Source: Lactifluus volemus (Eukaryota; Basidiomycota; Agaricomycetes; Russulales; Russulaceae). From it: 64,000 nt of DNA. The stretch spans positions 62,001-126,000 of the forward strand of contig WTXI01000061.1 in NCBI GenBank assembly GCA_022376515.1, written 5' to 3'. Below are positions 1 to 10,872 of the stretch, one piece after another; position 1 is the first letter of the stretch; every line of letters begins with the position of its first letter. The position numbers and the translations under genes were made by a program. The notes below the pieces were generated by a model that was not told the DNA's origin, ran no database searches, and saw nothing but the letters and a program-made list of their open reading frames with translations.

Positions 1-959
1 GAAGAGACAAATTGTCAGCAAGAACTATCGAGTTACCACGCCAACGCTTCAGATTCTTGAAATTCGCCATGCGTTTGTGGTCATACAGTACTTTCATATG
101 GACTACGATCATGCGATGGTTAGTATAAATTTGAGTCACGGCGAACATTCAAGTTGAGTCCCCAAAATTCAGGACCTTAGGCCTTAGGCTACGTCCTCGC
201 TCTGAAACCTGCCCTGCTATCTCCGAGTCCGCAGACTTGCTGTCTGTCGTGACGACTGCCATGAATAACTCATTTCCTGGACAAAGGAATCGACGAGAAC
301 GTGCCCACAAAGATTGGGTGAGCTGCTTTCATGACACGCGAACATCTGATTTTTACATCGAGGAAATATATCCGGGCGCCACAGCGCTGTTTTTCGGCTC
401 AACAAGGGTCAAAAAAAAAGGAGCGGTGAGCCAAAAGCAAATATCACACATTGTGTGTAGCACAAAGAGAACTTTTAAAGACAGAGGCAAATCTAAAGAC
501 AACGCTGGACTTCACATGCATCACATGGAGCACACAGGAGATACATCTCAAATTTGTAGTTACAGGGGTGATGATAGACAGTAACGTATATAGATGGACG
601 CAAAGATGATACAATCGACATAGAAGATGAAATCTGCAGTTTAAGGGTCAGTAAAAAGGGGGCTGTGAGTTGCGTCGCAAGGAAAGGTATGTAGGGAAAA
701 GGAATGAGCCCCGAGCTGAGTTGAAACGTGGGACGAGGTGTGAGACAAAATGAGACAAATGAGAAATGATACAGGAAAATTCACTAGAATAGTTAATGAA
801 TCATGAAGCCGAGACTCATGGGCTAAAAAACCGATGTGATATTGTGGAGTAGTTCAAGACGGGGCAGATGGCATGGGTTGGTCGTAGACCGGTGGTCAAA
901 CAAATGGGGGTGGTTCAAGGGCGATGGCTGCGCTGACCTTACAACTCGGGTGTCGTCAC
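1..959. repeat. 3' flank repeat block A (copy 1)
   Basis: Non-coding flank downstream of F-box gene F1 (which is read leftward). Long stretches match 10430-10872 downstream of F4: both carry 'gagtcacggcgaac/gagtcacggtgaac', 'gagatacatctcaa', 'aagtctgcagtt.aagggtcagt' and 'gaaaggtatgtaggga'. Part (about 660-950) also matches 29745-30070 downstream of F10. The small open frames here (217-405, 237-584) are not conserved between copies, so I do not call genes. Confidence 0.6.
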
Positions 960-2571
960 CTATAGCGAGAGAGCCACAGGGTGGCTGCTCTGCTGGCGGG
1001 CTATAATGTATGATTGTATCCCTTCTTGTGCAGCTTCGTCTGACTTTTTACCAACGATGGAAAGGCTGTGTAGCGAGGGGAATACTTCGGCAGCTGCTTT
1101 TGCCGTGAGCCCTTGTAACGCAGCTGCGATAAACGGCTCGAGCCTGTCGGATATCTGAAGACTCTGGACAGAAGTAAATGAATGAAAAAGTTGAAGCCAT
1201 ATCGTGGGATCCATGTCAGTGTCGCTGGGACATGGCGGCAAGAGGCAGCATCTGTCAGATTCGACGACGAGCAACTGTACGCTAGAGCGGCAGGGCAAAA
1301 TCTGGCTGCATATCTGTGTTATAGCGACAATTTGACGACAGAAACTTGTGCGTTGGATATTCCACGAGCCTGAGTGAGGACTCGCGGAATAAGATGTCGT
1401 ACTTGGGGAAAGACACAGAGAGGCGCGGTACGGTGGATTGAAATTCAAGGTCAGTGTAGATGGCCTAAACCATTCTACATGACCGAGGAACCGAGCGATT
1501 TGGGGAATGTCAAAGGCAAGATCAAACAAAATGTCGTCCAGCAGTTGGAAGTACCGTGACTCAGGCTGGTGAAAGAAACTTATCTTGAACTGGTTCAGTG
1601 GAGGGGCATCGATTCGGGCCGCTAGGAGTTCCAGGTACCCGGCGACACCCGAAAATTCCAACGATGTGAGAGCGGGAAGAACAGACCGGGCCGGTGGCGG
1701 AACAGGTCGGTTACTTTGTTGGTGAGGCCTGTCAAAGTGAGGTGCGGAGGGATCAAAAGTAATGGAAAGGGATTCGAGCTTTGGCAATGCAGATAGGCAT
1801 CTGGCCATTGTCTCTGGTAGGATGTACCCAGAATCAGGTATATCTTCAAGACGAAGAGATGTGAGGTCGCCTGTAGACGAGAGGAGTAGTGGCAAGGACG
1901 GAAATGTGATTGAGCGTAAAGTGAGTTCTTGTAGACACGGCGCGGATCCGTTCAAGAATGTAGTGGGAAGAGGAATCGCCTCGTTAATTGAATCAAACAC
2001 AAGAGATCTCAACTCTGGAAACGACTCATTCATTTCCATGACAATCGGTACCCATATAACACCCATTGGTCTGGTGATATGAATCTCGCGTACGCGATCA
2101 CGATGCGCCAATGCGGTAATGAGTTCGTCAAAGCTGTCTTCGTGATCGTCCAGTGGGTTGAAAATGAATTGGATAACAAAAGGAAATGGTGGCCAGACAT
2201 CCAACAGTTGCGCTACAGGAGACACTTCCGAGAAAAAAAGTTGCAGATTGAGACGGATTGGTGATTCAAAAATGAGGTATCGCCATCGTTGGCATACGTG
2301 CACCAGCGTCTCCCAATCCCATTGAAATTTAGCTCCACCTGAGCCTGTTTTGGTGCGGACTTGATAAGATTCGAATATGTCTAGGAGGACAATGTCGGGG
2401 AGCGATCCGATTGTTACTCGTTGGAACACCGGGCCTGCAACATACAACACAGCTCAACGATCGTTGTGGTTGTTCCCAGTGAGTCTTACCCGGCCCTTGT
2501 TGAATCAGCGAGTCCTTCCGTTGACGTGCAACGGTGTTTTTGCTGTTAGAGCCCACGGAATGGCTATCCAT
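960..2571 (-). CDS. F-box/LRR-like protein F1 (type I, intact)
   Basis: Predicted substrate receptor of an SCF (Skp1-cullin-F-box) ubiquitin ligase, 518 aa. Exon 1 is 2571-2490, the intron 2489-2435 (55 nt, GTAAGA..GCAG) and exon 2 2434-960. The ATG at 2571 is chosen because every sibling has it at the same place (leader MDSHSVGSNSKN..) and it joins in phase through a split G|GC codon to GPVFQRVTIGSLPD. The F-box core lies at about residues 31-78 (IGSLPDIVLLDIFESYQ, then WETLVHVCQRWRYLIFESP). The rest is LRR-like: FPELRSL, LPTTFLNGSAPCLQELTL, FPSLPLLLSST. An insertion relative to most siblings (PESRYFQLLDD, about residue 320) is shared with F10, its closest relative. The tail ends ..IIARQQSSHPVALSL. 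Total length divides by three after intron removal. F-box assignment is by pattern; the substrate is unknown. Confidence 0.8.
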
Positions 2572-2698
2572 TTGATCAACTTCAAGGCCCGCGTATGTCG
2601 TATCATGCCAGTGATAAGAGATTACTCAGTCTCCGACTCGGCCACTGCCGATCAGATGACGTCAATGTCGTCATCTTCTCAGGACAGAGCACGTTGAA

Positions 2699-2920
2699 GT
2701 CAATATCTTCTTCAAGAACCCAGCGCGAGGGTCCCGAGTTTGAGGTCGAGCGCGAGGTGATGATAAACAGGGTGGGCGAAAGGTGTCATTCGTAGCACGC
2801 ATTGGCACGGCCAACACCCAAGCCATCGCCGTGGCGATCTTTTCGAGCCTTGGATTCGGGACTTTCCGCATGGTTTCTATCATTGACCAAGTCGAGATGC
2901 GGGTCGTCGACGCGGGTGTA
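2699..2920 (+). pseudogene. NAT9-like GNAT acetyltransferase relic N1
   Basis: Remnant of a divergently oriented N-acetyltransferase of the NAT9-like GNAT family. Two blocks survive: VNIFFKNP..EFEVEREVMI (beta-strand region before the acetyl-CoA loop) and, directly after, FVARIGTANTQAIAV..FSSLGFGTFR..IIDQVEMRVVD (the C-terminal GNAT strands). The exon between them, which should hold AEPxxRGKG, is deleted, and the 5' exons are absent. It lies head to head with F1. A functional product is not expected. Confidence 0.65.
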
Positions 2921-3975
2921 AGCTGGTCAGCGGGAGAGGTACTAGTATTCCTGACTCAAGTTACCACACCACACACGGTCCGGAGTTCTCTCCGTCTTCT
3001 ATATGCTTTGTCTGGGGCTCTTGGTGTCTGGCTGCACCTAGCGCAAATATTCGGAATTAAATGGCCTCTGTCACGGTGGACTGTGAACGTTGACGTCATG
3101 GCAGTGAGTTGCAGCCGTGTACCATCCTACAATCAAACTCTCGCCATGCATGTGTTATAAATGATTCGAATTCGTGCCCACAATTCAAGTAGAGGTTGTT
3201 CTTGGGTCCACGGATCCATCTTTGGGAGTTTATCCTCCTTAAAGCTGCGTCCAGGTCATGTCAACGGGTTGGTCAAGGGGGTCAGAAATGAGGTAGTGGA
3301 AAGGGTTGCAAGGAATCAATGATAAAATAACATAAGGGGTTGGAGACACGAAGCTTGCTAAAACATCGTCAATGAATCCGAGACATGGAGTACCGGAGGG
3401 GGAACTAAACGGGACACAGGCTAGTGGATCATAGCACTGAGTGAGCAGAGACCGCGTAAAAGCTGGTTGCGACTGAGGTAACCTCGTGGAGTACAAGACT
3501 TGATGAGGCCTAGGACAGATGGTGGGAGAAGGAAAGAGAACTGGTGGGGAGAAGTGATTTTGGTCAAGAACAGCGGGTTCGTGGACTTTATGATGTCCTC
3601 AATTGAATAGAGTCGAGCCGGAGAAAGAGCGCACGGAACGATTAACGAGCGGGGGCAAGATCACGCGAAGGAGAATCAAAAAGGGGCAAAACGTGATGCC
3701 CTTACGACTGTAGATATGAAGTATTTTAACCTGTACATCAGTAGCTAGTGGTAGATAACTAATCTACGATGTAAGAGAATCAACGGTGCTACACTCGGTT
3801 GCAGCCCGACACGGTCGCTCAGTCTGCAAATGAGGTGAGACTGCCTCACCTACGCGAGACACTAGATAAGCTAAGTAAAAGGGTCTTGATGTGAAAACGA
3901 AAAGGTATCGTAATTGACGGTTGTGGGCGAACGCCCCCAACGGGGAGCGTTCGTTATCCGGGCCGGGTGTCGCCC
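2921..3975. other. intergenic region, N1 to F2 3' end
   Basis: About 1 kb without a supportable gene. The stretch 3170-3245 (ttcaagtagaggttgttcttgg..ccatctttggga) is repeated at 32285-32355 next to N10. 'gtcaacgggttggtcaag' near 3260 recurs at 51135 downstream of F14, so this is patchwork of unit flanks. Short open frames here lack family resemblance. Confidence 0.5.
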
Positions 3976-5638
3976 TCAGGACCGGACTGATAGCGTCACT
4001 GGCATCCTGGGGCCCTTCCATCCTAGACGCTCCGTCCTCAAATTCAAGCCTACGCTCTTGGATTTCCCAGCATCGAATTCCTGACGAAAGACAGCTACAG
4101 GATGAGCCGATTGCTGGCGGGCTGTGAGGAATGGCTGTATTTCTTGTTGCGCAGTTTCGTCTGACTTAGGCCCAATAATGGAAAGTCTTTGAAGCAAGGG
4201 GAACACTTCCGCGGCTGATTCTACAGTGAGCCCTTGGAATGCAGCGGCGATAAATGGTTCCAGCACGACGCCTATCGAAAGACTGCGAACGGAGGGAAAT
4301 GAGTGAAAGATTTGGAGCCATGGCGCGGAGTCCATGTTACGGTTCCGACGTAGCCACCACCGGGAATTGATGCTGAGTGACTCCACGCTAGAGAGGGAGG
4401 GGAGAATCTGGCTGCATATCTGTGCTACAGAAGCGAGTTGCCAATCCAATTCCTCGCACATGATATCCCACGAGTGAGAACTCAGGGACTCGGAACAAGA
4501 CATCGTACTTGAGGAAAAAACGATAGTGGCATTGAGAGGCAGATGAAAGCCCAAGGTTACACTATATGGCCTGAGCCGTTCTAGGTGACCAAGGAACTGA
4601 ATGGTTTGGGGGATGTCAAAGTCAAGGTCAGGCTCATGGAAGAATTTTATCCTGGACTCGTCCAGTCGAAGGGCGTCAAATCGGGTCGCAAGGGCCTCCA
4701 AGTACTCGCTTGTGCCAGTGAACTCCAACTTTGTGAGAGCAGGGAGAAAAAACCGGGTTGGTGGCGGTGGAGCTTGGTTTCTTTGTTGGGGGTGAGGTGT
4801 TGGAGATGTGAAACTGATGGAAAGTAATTGAAGCTTTGACAGCGCAGACAGGCATGTGGCCATTGTCTCAGGTGGGATGAACCCAAAAGAAGATAAACGG
4901 ACAAGACGAAGAGATGTAAGGTTGTTTGTAGACAGGAGGAGTCGTGGCAATGATGGAAATGAGGTTATCTCGAGGTTGAGATAGAGATATTGCAGGGAGG
5001 TGACGGATCCATTCAAGAATGTATCGGGAAGGGAAGCCACTACGCCCGATGAATCAAGTGAAAGATATCTCAATGCTGGAAATGGCCCCTCCATTGCCGT
5101 GGCAATGTGTTCCCAAAAAGACTCTGGTGGATCGGCGATATTAACATGAATCTGGCGTATGCGATCGCGAAGCTCCAACGCGGCCAGGAGGTTGTCGAAG
5201 GTGTCTTCGAGGTTGTCCCATCCTGGCTGTAGATACTCGAACTGGATAGCAAGAGGAAAATCTGGCCAGACATCCAACAACGCCCTCACAGGTGAATTCT
5301 GCGTGAAAAAATGCAGCAGATTGAGACGGTTTGGTGATGCAAAAATGAGGTATCGCCATCTTCGGCATACGTGCACCAGCTTCTCCCAGTTCCATGAATA
5401 TTCACATTTGTCTTCGTTGATGGCAACTTGATAGAAATCGAATATCTCTAGAAGGACCTCGTCTGGCAGCGATTCTATTATTACTCGTTCCCTATGAGAC
5501 GCTGGGCCTACACCATACAACACTATTCAGCAATTGTTATAGTTGATTCTAATGAACCTTACCCGGTCCTTGTTGAATCAGCAATTTCTTCCGTTGACGT
5601 GCAACAATTCTTGTGCTCTTTGAGCCTATGAAATTCAT
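3976..5638 (-). CDS. F-box/LRR-like protein F2 (type I, extended C-terminus)
   Basis: Predicted SCF F-box receptor, 535 aa. Exon 1 5638-5563 (ATG at 5638, leader MNFIGSKSTRIVARQ), intron 5562-5508 (55 nt), exon 2 5507-3976, joined G|GC as GPASHRERVIIESLPDE. F-box core about residues 34-80: ESLPDEVLLEIFDFYQ and WEKLVHVCRRWRYLIFASP. LRR-like blocks follow (FPALRYLSL, LPDTFLNGS, FPSLPRLLLST, LPALTKLEF). The usual family end (..LTARQQSAHPVAVF) is followed by about 40 extra residues (RQEFDAGKSKSVG..), encoded by 3976-4110. This DNA is not seen after the other genes, so the family stop was lost and flank became coding. Frame is intact throughout. The extension may reduce or change function. Confidence 0.78.
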
Positions 5639-5877
5639 TCGAACCAAAGAGAAAGAGGTTGACTGGCGAACGCTGCTAGCATGTTCGGATGACTCGGTCG
5701 GTCCCGGCCGCGGGAGAAGCGATGCCGATCTTCCTCCGATTTCATCCGAGTCGGTGACACATCGTCCCAGAACTCCCAGTTTTCGAACGGTGTATGCAGT
5801 GAATTCTTTTTGGCGAATGACTGTATATTTCCTGGGGTGATCCGATTTAGGCCTTGCCACTTGGCGTGATCACAGAC

Positions 5878-6105
5878 ATATCATTCAATGGACGCGGAGC
5901 GTGGAACTCGCGAGCTAACCGTAAGTGAGGAGCTGACACCAGACTCGGAAGAGTATGCGATGCAACGTGAGTCCCTCAGGTGGGATGTGGGTGGGGAGTT
6001 GACAGGAAGACGAGGACCGTTTGCAGTAATTTCATCTCTCCTGATAGCTGCCTCATCTTTCTTTTTTGCAGAACTTACATTCATTCAATTGCCTTCACAC
6101 GTCCT
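5878..6105 (+). pseudogene. NAT9-like acetyltransferase relic N2 (5' part)
   Basis: The 5' half of the acetyltransferase facing F2. It reads YHSMDAERGTRELTVSEELTPDSEEYAMQ up to a donor GTGAGT at about 5980, matching the NAT9 family LTASEPLTLE.EYAMQ block. A splice acceptor 'ttttttgcag' near 6070 precedes AACTTACATTCATT (completing K-LTFI), then similarity stops. This copy retains the ATGCAA (MQ) that several other copies have lost through a 5-base deletion. Everything after LTFI is missing. Confidence 0.6.
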
Positions 6106-6473
6106 CACACTACTGGCTTCGAACCGGGTTACATGTTACACAGTCAACTGCATTCATCGCCAAAGTTACACACGCCCAATGCCAGTCTAGTCAAACTAGT
6201 TCATTCAGCTGGACTGCGGGTCAAAGAACGACTAAAAGGCGATCAGCAGTCAAACAAAGCGTGCACATAAGGGCATCCCAACAACGTAGAGTAACGGGAC
6301 AACGACCGGTTTGTGACCGAGCTCTCTGATGACGAGGTTCGTACTACAGTATCCTCGAAACCTTCACTCCACAACGAAGATATCCGTCCAGAGCCCCGTC
6401 GCTACATCATCAACAGCCCTCATGAACCCCCTAGGGCATTCGACACGCACGTCCAAGCCGAATTGATAAGATA
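6106..6473. other. intergenic, short unidentified open stretch
   Basis: From about 6316 to 6474 the plus strand is open without an ATG and has coding-like composition (TELSDDEVRTTVSSKP, EPRRYIINSPHEPPRAFD), ending in TAG at 6472-6474. No family recognised. It could be one exon of a destroyed gene. The inverted-repeat element begins at its stop codon. Confidence 0.3.
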
Positions 6474-6919
6474 GACCGCATCCAAACACCACTACTATGT
6501 GACAAAACTGTGACTTTGACAAAAAAATGTGCACCACATCCACAATTTGGATTTTTTGTCAAATTGGCTACCTAGTGATCATAGATATCTCAATTGTGAA
6601 TAGATCCTAGGTTTTAGAATTGCCAAATTTAGTGAGAAAAAGTAGCTATGCATATTTTCGTGGCAGATACTGCTACGTGTGACGCCCTTGGTGACGCCCT
6701 GTGACTTGTGTAGCCATGCACAAATTCCACCCTTTCAGCATTGGGTTTTGGGACAAATTTCGGCATGAAAATAAATTCTAAAACCTAGGATCTATTCGCA
6801 ATTGAGATATCTATGATTGCTAGGTAGCCGATTTGACAAAAAATTCAAATTGTGGATGTGGTGCACATTTTCTTGTCAAAGTCACGGTTTTGTCACATAG
6901 TAGCGGTGTTTGGATGGTC
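6474..6919. mobile_element. MITE-like long inverted-repeat element
   Basis: About 446 bp with two imperfect arms of roughly 140-150 bp (6474-6613 and 6772-6919) that are reverse complements, around a loop of about 160 bp. Left outer end GACCGCATCCAAACACC; right end GGTGTTTGGATGGTC. Shared inner blocks include CTACTATGTGACAAAA, TGTGCACCACATCCACAATT and CATAGATATCTCAATTG. TA flanks both ends (6472-6473 and 6920-6921), as expected for a TA target duplication. There is no coding capacity, so this is a non-autonomous foldback or MITE-type element mobilised in trans. Exact ends are uncertain by a few bases. Confidence 0.75.
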
Positions 6920-7080
6920 TATTTTAGAAATAAATAAAAATAAATAAGGCTTAGTTCGTGTGCCACGCGTGCGAAGCGAAAAAATTTCAAAATGTCTGGG
7001 GAAGTTGACATTCAAGAATGGAGGTCAACCAGTCCGCTCTCCCGGGCCTGACCCCTACTTTATACCCCCGAACTACGACT

Positions 7081-7487
7081 ATGCTCGCCAATCCTTTCCA
7101 CATTTTCCTTACCTTGGCAGTTGCCCTCATTGGAGTGTCAGCCCAAGACCTCAATCCTTGTATACTCAATTGCTTGACCAGTGCTGCTACCGGAACTCCT
7201 TGCACCACTATGTGCCGTATCCCTCATTGGTTCAAGTTTTCTCGCTCTGATTCTGTTCCTTTGACAGCCAAGACACGGGATGCGTCTGCACCAATGCAGA
7301 CTTCCAGAATGCAGCCGTCAGTTGCCTTGAGATCCAGTGCACAACCCAAGACCTGCAAACCGCTTTTCAATTCCAACAGTCAATGTGTGGTAGTACTACT
7401 ACTAGTATGTATCTCTTCCCAACCCTTTTCCAACTCGTGCATCTGATGCACCTCTTATCAGCGTCCGCCACGCCCTCCAGCAGCTGA
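7081..7487 (+). CDS. small secreted CFEM-domain protein
   Basis: Three-exon gene for a 97-residue secreted protein: exons 7081-7211, 7268-7404 and 7462-7487; introns 7212-7267 (GTGCCG..ACAG) and 7405-7461 (GTATGT..TCAG). The signal peptide is MLANPFHIFLTLAVALIGVSA, cleaved before QDLNP. The mature part has eight cysteines in CFEM spacing: C-x3-C-x9-C-x7-C-x-C-x11-C-x4-C-x15-C (DLNPCILNCLTS, DTGCVCTNADF, SCLEIQC, QQSMC), then a short Thr/Ser-rich tail. CFEM proteins are fungal extracellular or GPI proteins linked to haem/iron uptake or host interaction; here no long GPI-signal tail follows, so it is probably soluble. A TATA-like 'ctttatacc' lies at 7057-7065. It is the only non-array gene between F2 and F3. 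Junctions are inferred from frame and cysteine spacing; first-intron donor choice is the main uncertainty. Confidence 0.8.
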
Positions 7488-8033
7488 TGTGCCTGCTTTC
7501 CCACCTCCAAACCCAAGGGTGGTGCTACTCTCTTTGGGCAGTTGCCATTTTTCATCACCGGTGCCGATATTATGCTATAACTAGACTAGATCATGGAGGA
7601 TATGGGTTGCTCGGTGCCATGGTGATAGCAGTACCAGGAAGAGTTGACATGGCTTTTTTAAGACAATTTGGGTTTGAGCATGTAAAGACGTGACTATGAT
7701 GCTCCCCTGAGGGCTGTGCCCTCAAACTCGAGTGAACATTTCTCTCCATGCGGAGCAGGATATAGAGAAGAGAAAGAAAGGGGCATGTGTCACGAACGGA
7801 GGCGGAATGCAGGAAGAGATGATGTAAACCGACTGAGAACACGCTAGAGTCACTAATGAAACTCCAAACTCAAAAGACATGAAGGTAACAGGGAGGAGTT
7901 GTGCAGTGCGGAAGAGGACAGTGGTGATAGAGGTACCAGTCAAGGATAAAGGCACAAGAGGTAAGGGGATGAGGACAAGTGGGTGAAAGGAGGAAAAGGA
8001 ATGGGTGTGGTTCCAAAGGTAGCCCGCAATTGT
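7488..8033. other. CFEM 3' region and intergenic
   Basis: Begins with the CFEM gene's probable 3' untranslated region and runs to the 3' end of the F3 pseudogene. No repeat shared with the array and no convincing coding stretch was seen. Confidence 0.4.
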
Positions 8034-9536
8034 TCAGCACCGCATTATATCCACGACCAGGAGGCGATCGACAGCTACATTGCTACAAGGTGATCCGAGT
8101 GATGACAAATGACTGTATGCGATAGAAATGGTTTCTGGCTTTGGGAATACATCGCCGGCTGACCTTTCGATGGAGCATTGTAACGCGGCTGCGATGGCGG
8201 GCAGCTTTTCCGGTATTTTAAACCTCTGCACCGAAGGAAATGTTGGAGCCATATGATTACGGGGATCATGTCGTCCGGAAGAGGAGAAGGGATTTTCCCA
8301 CAGATCGGGGCACTTGATGTCAAGTCCCTCCACTCTGGTGCGGAGGGTTCAGATGCGGTCGCATATCTTCATTGCGGAATAGACTTGCCAGTCTAACCTT
8401 TTGCACAAGATTTTCAAGGTAGGTGCAGCCCTGATACTGGGATAAGGCCACCTCTGTGGATCTGGGGTAAAGAAAATGTCGATGCTCGTCTGATGGAATT
8501 GAATGGATGAACTGGTCACTAGCTTGAACCACTCTAGGTCACTGATGAGCCAAATGGTATGACACTGTGAGGAACGTCAAATTCCAGTTTATTGAAGAAG
8601 ACTATCCAGAAGTAATTGAGTCTGGGGGCATCGATTCGGGCGGCGAGGATTCGATATAGGACGAGGGAAGGACGGTGCGCGTTTTGGGAGGCAGAAGTCG
8701 GTTTCTTCGTCCGGGTTGGGGTTTCGGGGATTCGAATGAGATGATCAAGTCTTCGAGCGTTGTCAACCCAAACAGAAATAAAGCCAAGACCTCGGGTCGA
8801 ACGTATGTAGTGCTTGGTATGGCGTTGAGAGAAAGAGTTGTAAGGTCAGTTGCCGTCCCGAGGAGCTTTGGCAATGCCGGATACGAAATTCTTGAAAAAT
8901 GGAGGGATCGTAAACGTGGAGAGCTCCGCATATTGTAACTGTACAAGGTCATCGCGTGGCGTATCGGATGGGCGGACCCGTCCAAGAAAGTATTGGGGAT
9001 GAGAAAGTTCGACGTCCTATCAGTTGTCACGAGCCGAAGAGTTTCTTATTAATCATTCCGGGAAGGGCTCCTCCATCACGGTGACAATCTGTTCCCATAC
9101 AGAATCCGATGGCGTACGCGATCACCTGGAATAGGATGACGAGAGGAAACGATGGCCGGACACCCAAGAACTTCCTCACAGGTGATTTCTGGGTGCAAAA
9201 AAGCTGCAGGTCGAGATAAATTGGCGATTCAAAAATGACGTACCGCCATCTTCGGGATACATGCACCAACTTCTCCCAACTCCATGGATCTTCACGTGGA
9301 TGTTTGTTGATGGAAATTTGATAAAAATAGAGTATCTCTAGAAGAACCTCGTCGGGGAGTGATCCGATTGTTACTCGTTCCTATGAGTCACCTGGCCTAC
9401 CCCATACAACTCAACTCAGCAATAATTATGGTTAATTTTATTAATGAGTCTTACCCGGTCCTTGTTGAATCAGCAATTCCTTCCGTTGATGTGCAACAAT
9501 GTTTGTGCTGTTTGAGCCTTTGGAATGACCATCCAT
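8034..9536 (-). pseudogene. F-box/LRR-like pseudogene F3
   Basis: Decayed member of the family. Exon 1 is recognisable (ATG at 9536, MDGHSKGSNSTN.., donor GTAAGACTC near 9459). Exon 2 has a one-base loss just after the acceptor (CATAGG-AACGAG), putting TAA in frame. Fragments in different frames then follow: WEKLVHVSRRWRYVIFESP with TQKSPVRKFLGV, a deletion of the ALEHxDRIR block, IPNTFLDGSAHPIR, YPALPKLLGTATDLTTLSL, ARTVLPS, and a C-terminal piece (FPSVQRFKIPEKLPAIAAALQ). More diverged in sequence than the other members, so probably an old copy. Confidence 0.75.
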
Positions 9537-10429
9537 TTGCACCAAAGAGGTTAACTAGCGGAGTAATGCAGCTGGCAATGGCACTAGAAAGACAAATGAC
9601 ATGTTCCGGATGACTCCGAGTCGGTTTCCCCGACTCGGTCTTGGTGTCCGGAGATGCGATGCCGATCTTCCTCCGATTCAAAGCGCGCACAGCAATCGTC
9701 TACTCGGAGTCTCGAACGTCATCCTAGTTCCCAATGGTGTGATCCCAGACTGTCCGTACTTTCGTTGCAGATAGGTACACGAGCTCAGGGCGACTACGTG
9801 GCATCGCGTGGACAAAGGCGCAGTTCTATCGTGACGCCGATAGCATCGAGGGACAGCACATACTCGACTCCCGTGCCAGTGGGATTTCCGACTTGGGCTC
9901 ACGCGGGGACGCCGCGGAAGGTGCGCGGGCGTCCATGGAGAGTCGGCCCGTCTAGTTCAAGGACGTGCTATCGAAATATCTGTCTAATTATGTTTCCTAG
10001 GTGTGTCACTCGGCTGTTGGCACGCTATATCGTCGTCGAGCCTAATGATCCTTATCTTATTAGTGGATGGAATTGGACGTGAGACAGCGCAAATCAAAGC
10101 CTTTTAGCGTCCCACTCTCACATGGAACACCACGAGGATACACGTGGATATATGCTGCAGGCGGTCATACCCTTTCCGAGTCGCCGCAAGCCTGATTGGA
10201 TCAAGCAATGTTGTTATTGGACGAGGCATGTACGAATGAGTCACAGCAAAATGATCCACGCAGGGCATCTGAGGTGAAGAAACCGGAGAGGGAGGAGACG
10301 CGGCTTCAATGTACCTTACCAAAATCCTGCCGTCATCCTTTTTCCGGAAAATCGTTCAAAGCTGGATGCTGAAAAGCGACGATCAGCGGAAGAAACAAGT
10401 CGTCAGAATGAACTATCCAATTACAACTG
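9537..10429. other. intergenic region upstream of F3
   Basis: No acetyltransferase relic is visible here, unlike beside most other F-box genes. A block 'gatgcgatgccgatcttcctccgatt' near 9650 matches 5715-5745 upstream of F2, marking shared unit origin. The remaining sequence is unassigned. Confidence 0.4.
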
Positions 10430-10872
10430 TACGCCATCGCCCTAGATTTCTTGTAATCTCACCCATTTGTCAGATGCTTTTGCTGTCGTAGAGTACTTCC
10501 ATGTGTACTGTGACCACGCGATGGTTATCATAAATTCGAGTCACGGTGAACTTTTAAGGTGAGCCCACATTTTCAAGAAAATCTAAAGATGACTCTGTGA
10601 ACATCACATGTATCACATGGGGCGCACGGGAGCCTGAGATACATCTCAAGTTCGTATGTACGGATAGTTACACATGCAGTACGGATGCAGAGATGATGCG
10701 ATCAACATAGAGGATGAAGTCTGCAGTTAAAGGGTCAGTAAAAAGGGGGGTGCGAGTTGAGTCGCAAGAGAAGGTATGTAGGGATGCGGAATGAGAGTTG
10801 AAACAGGAAAGGGAAGGAGTGGAAGAAATGAAATTCGGCGGACATGTAATAAGAACAGTGGGTGCACTGACC
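10430..10872. repeat. 3' flank repeat block A (copy 2)
   Basis: Downstream flank of F4. Aligns with about 20-760 of the window (flank of F1): 'tacttccatgtgtactgtgaccacgcg' against 'tactttcatatggactacgatcatgcg', followed by several further long matches in the same order with small indels. Confidence 0.6.

Noticed and set aside
217..584. Overlapping open frames at the window start
   Set aside because: The homologous block at 10430-10872 does not keep either frame.
1762..2264. Plus-strand open frames antisense to F-box genes (also near 4585, 11383, 14705, 22137, 27498, 52000)
   Set aside because: They recur only because the minus-strand coding sequence recurs; they lack starts at conserved places and match no family.
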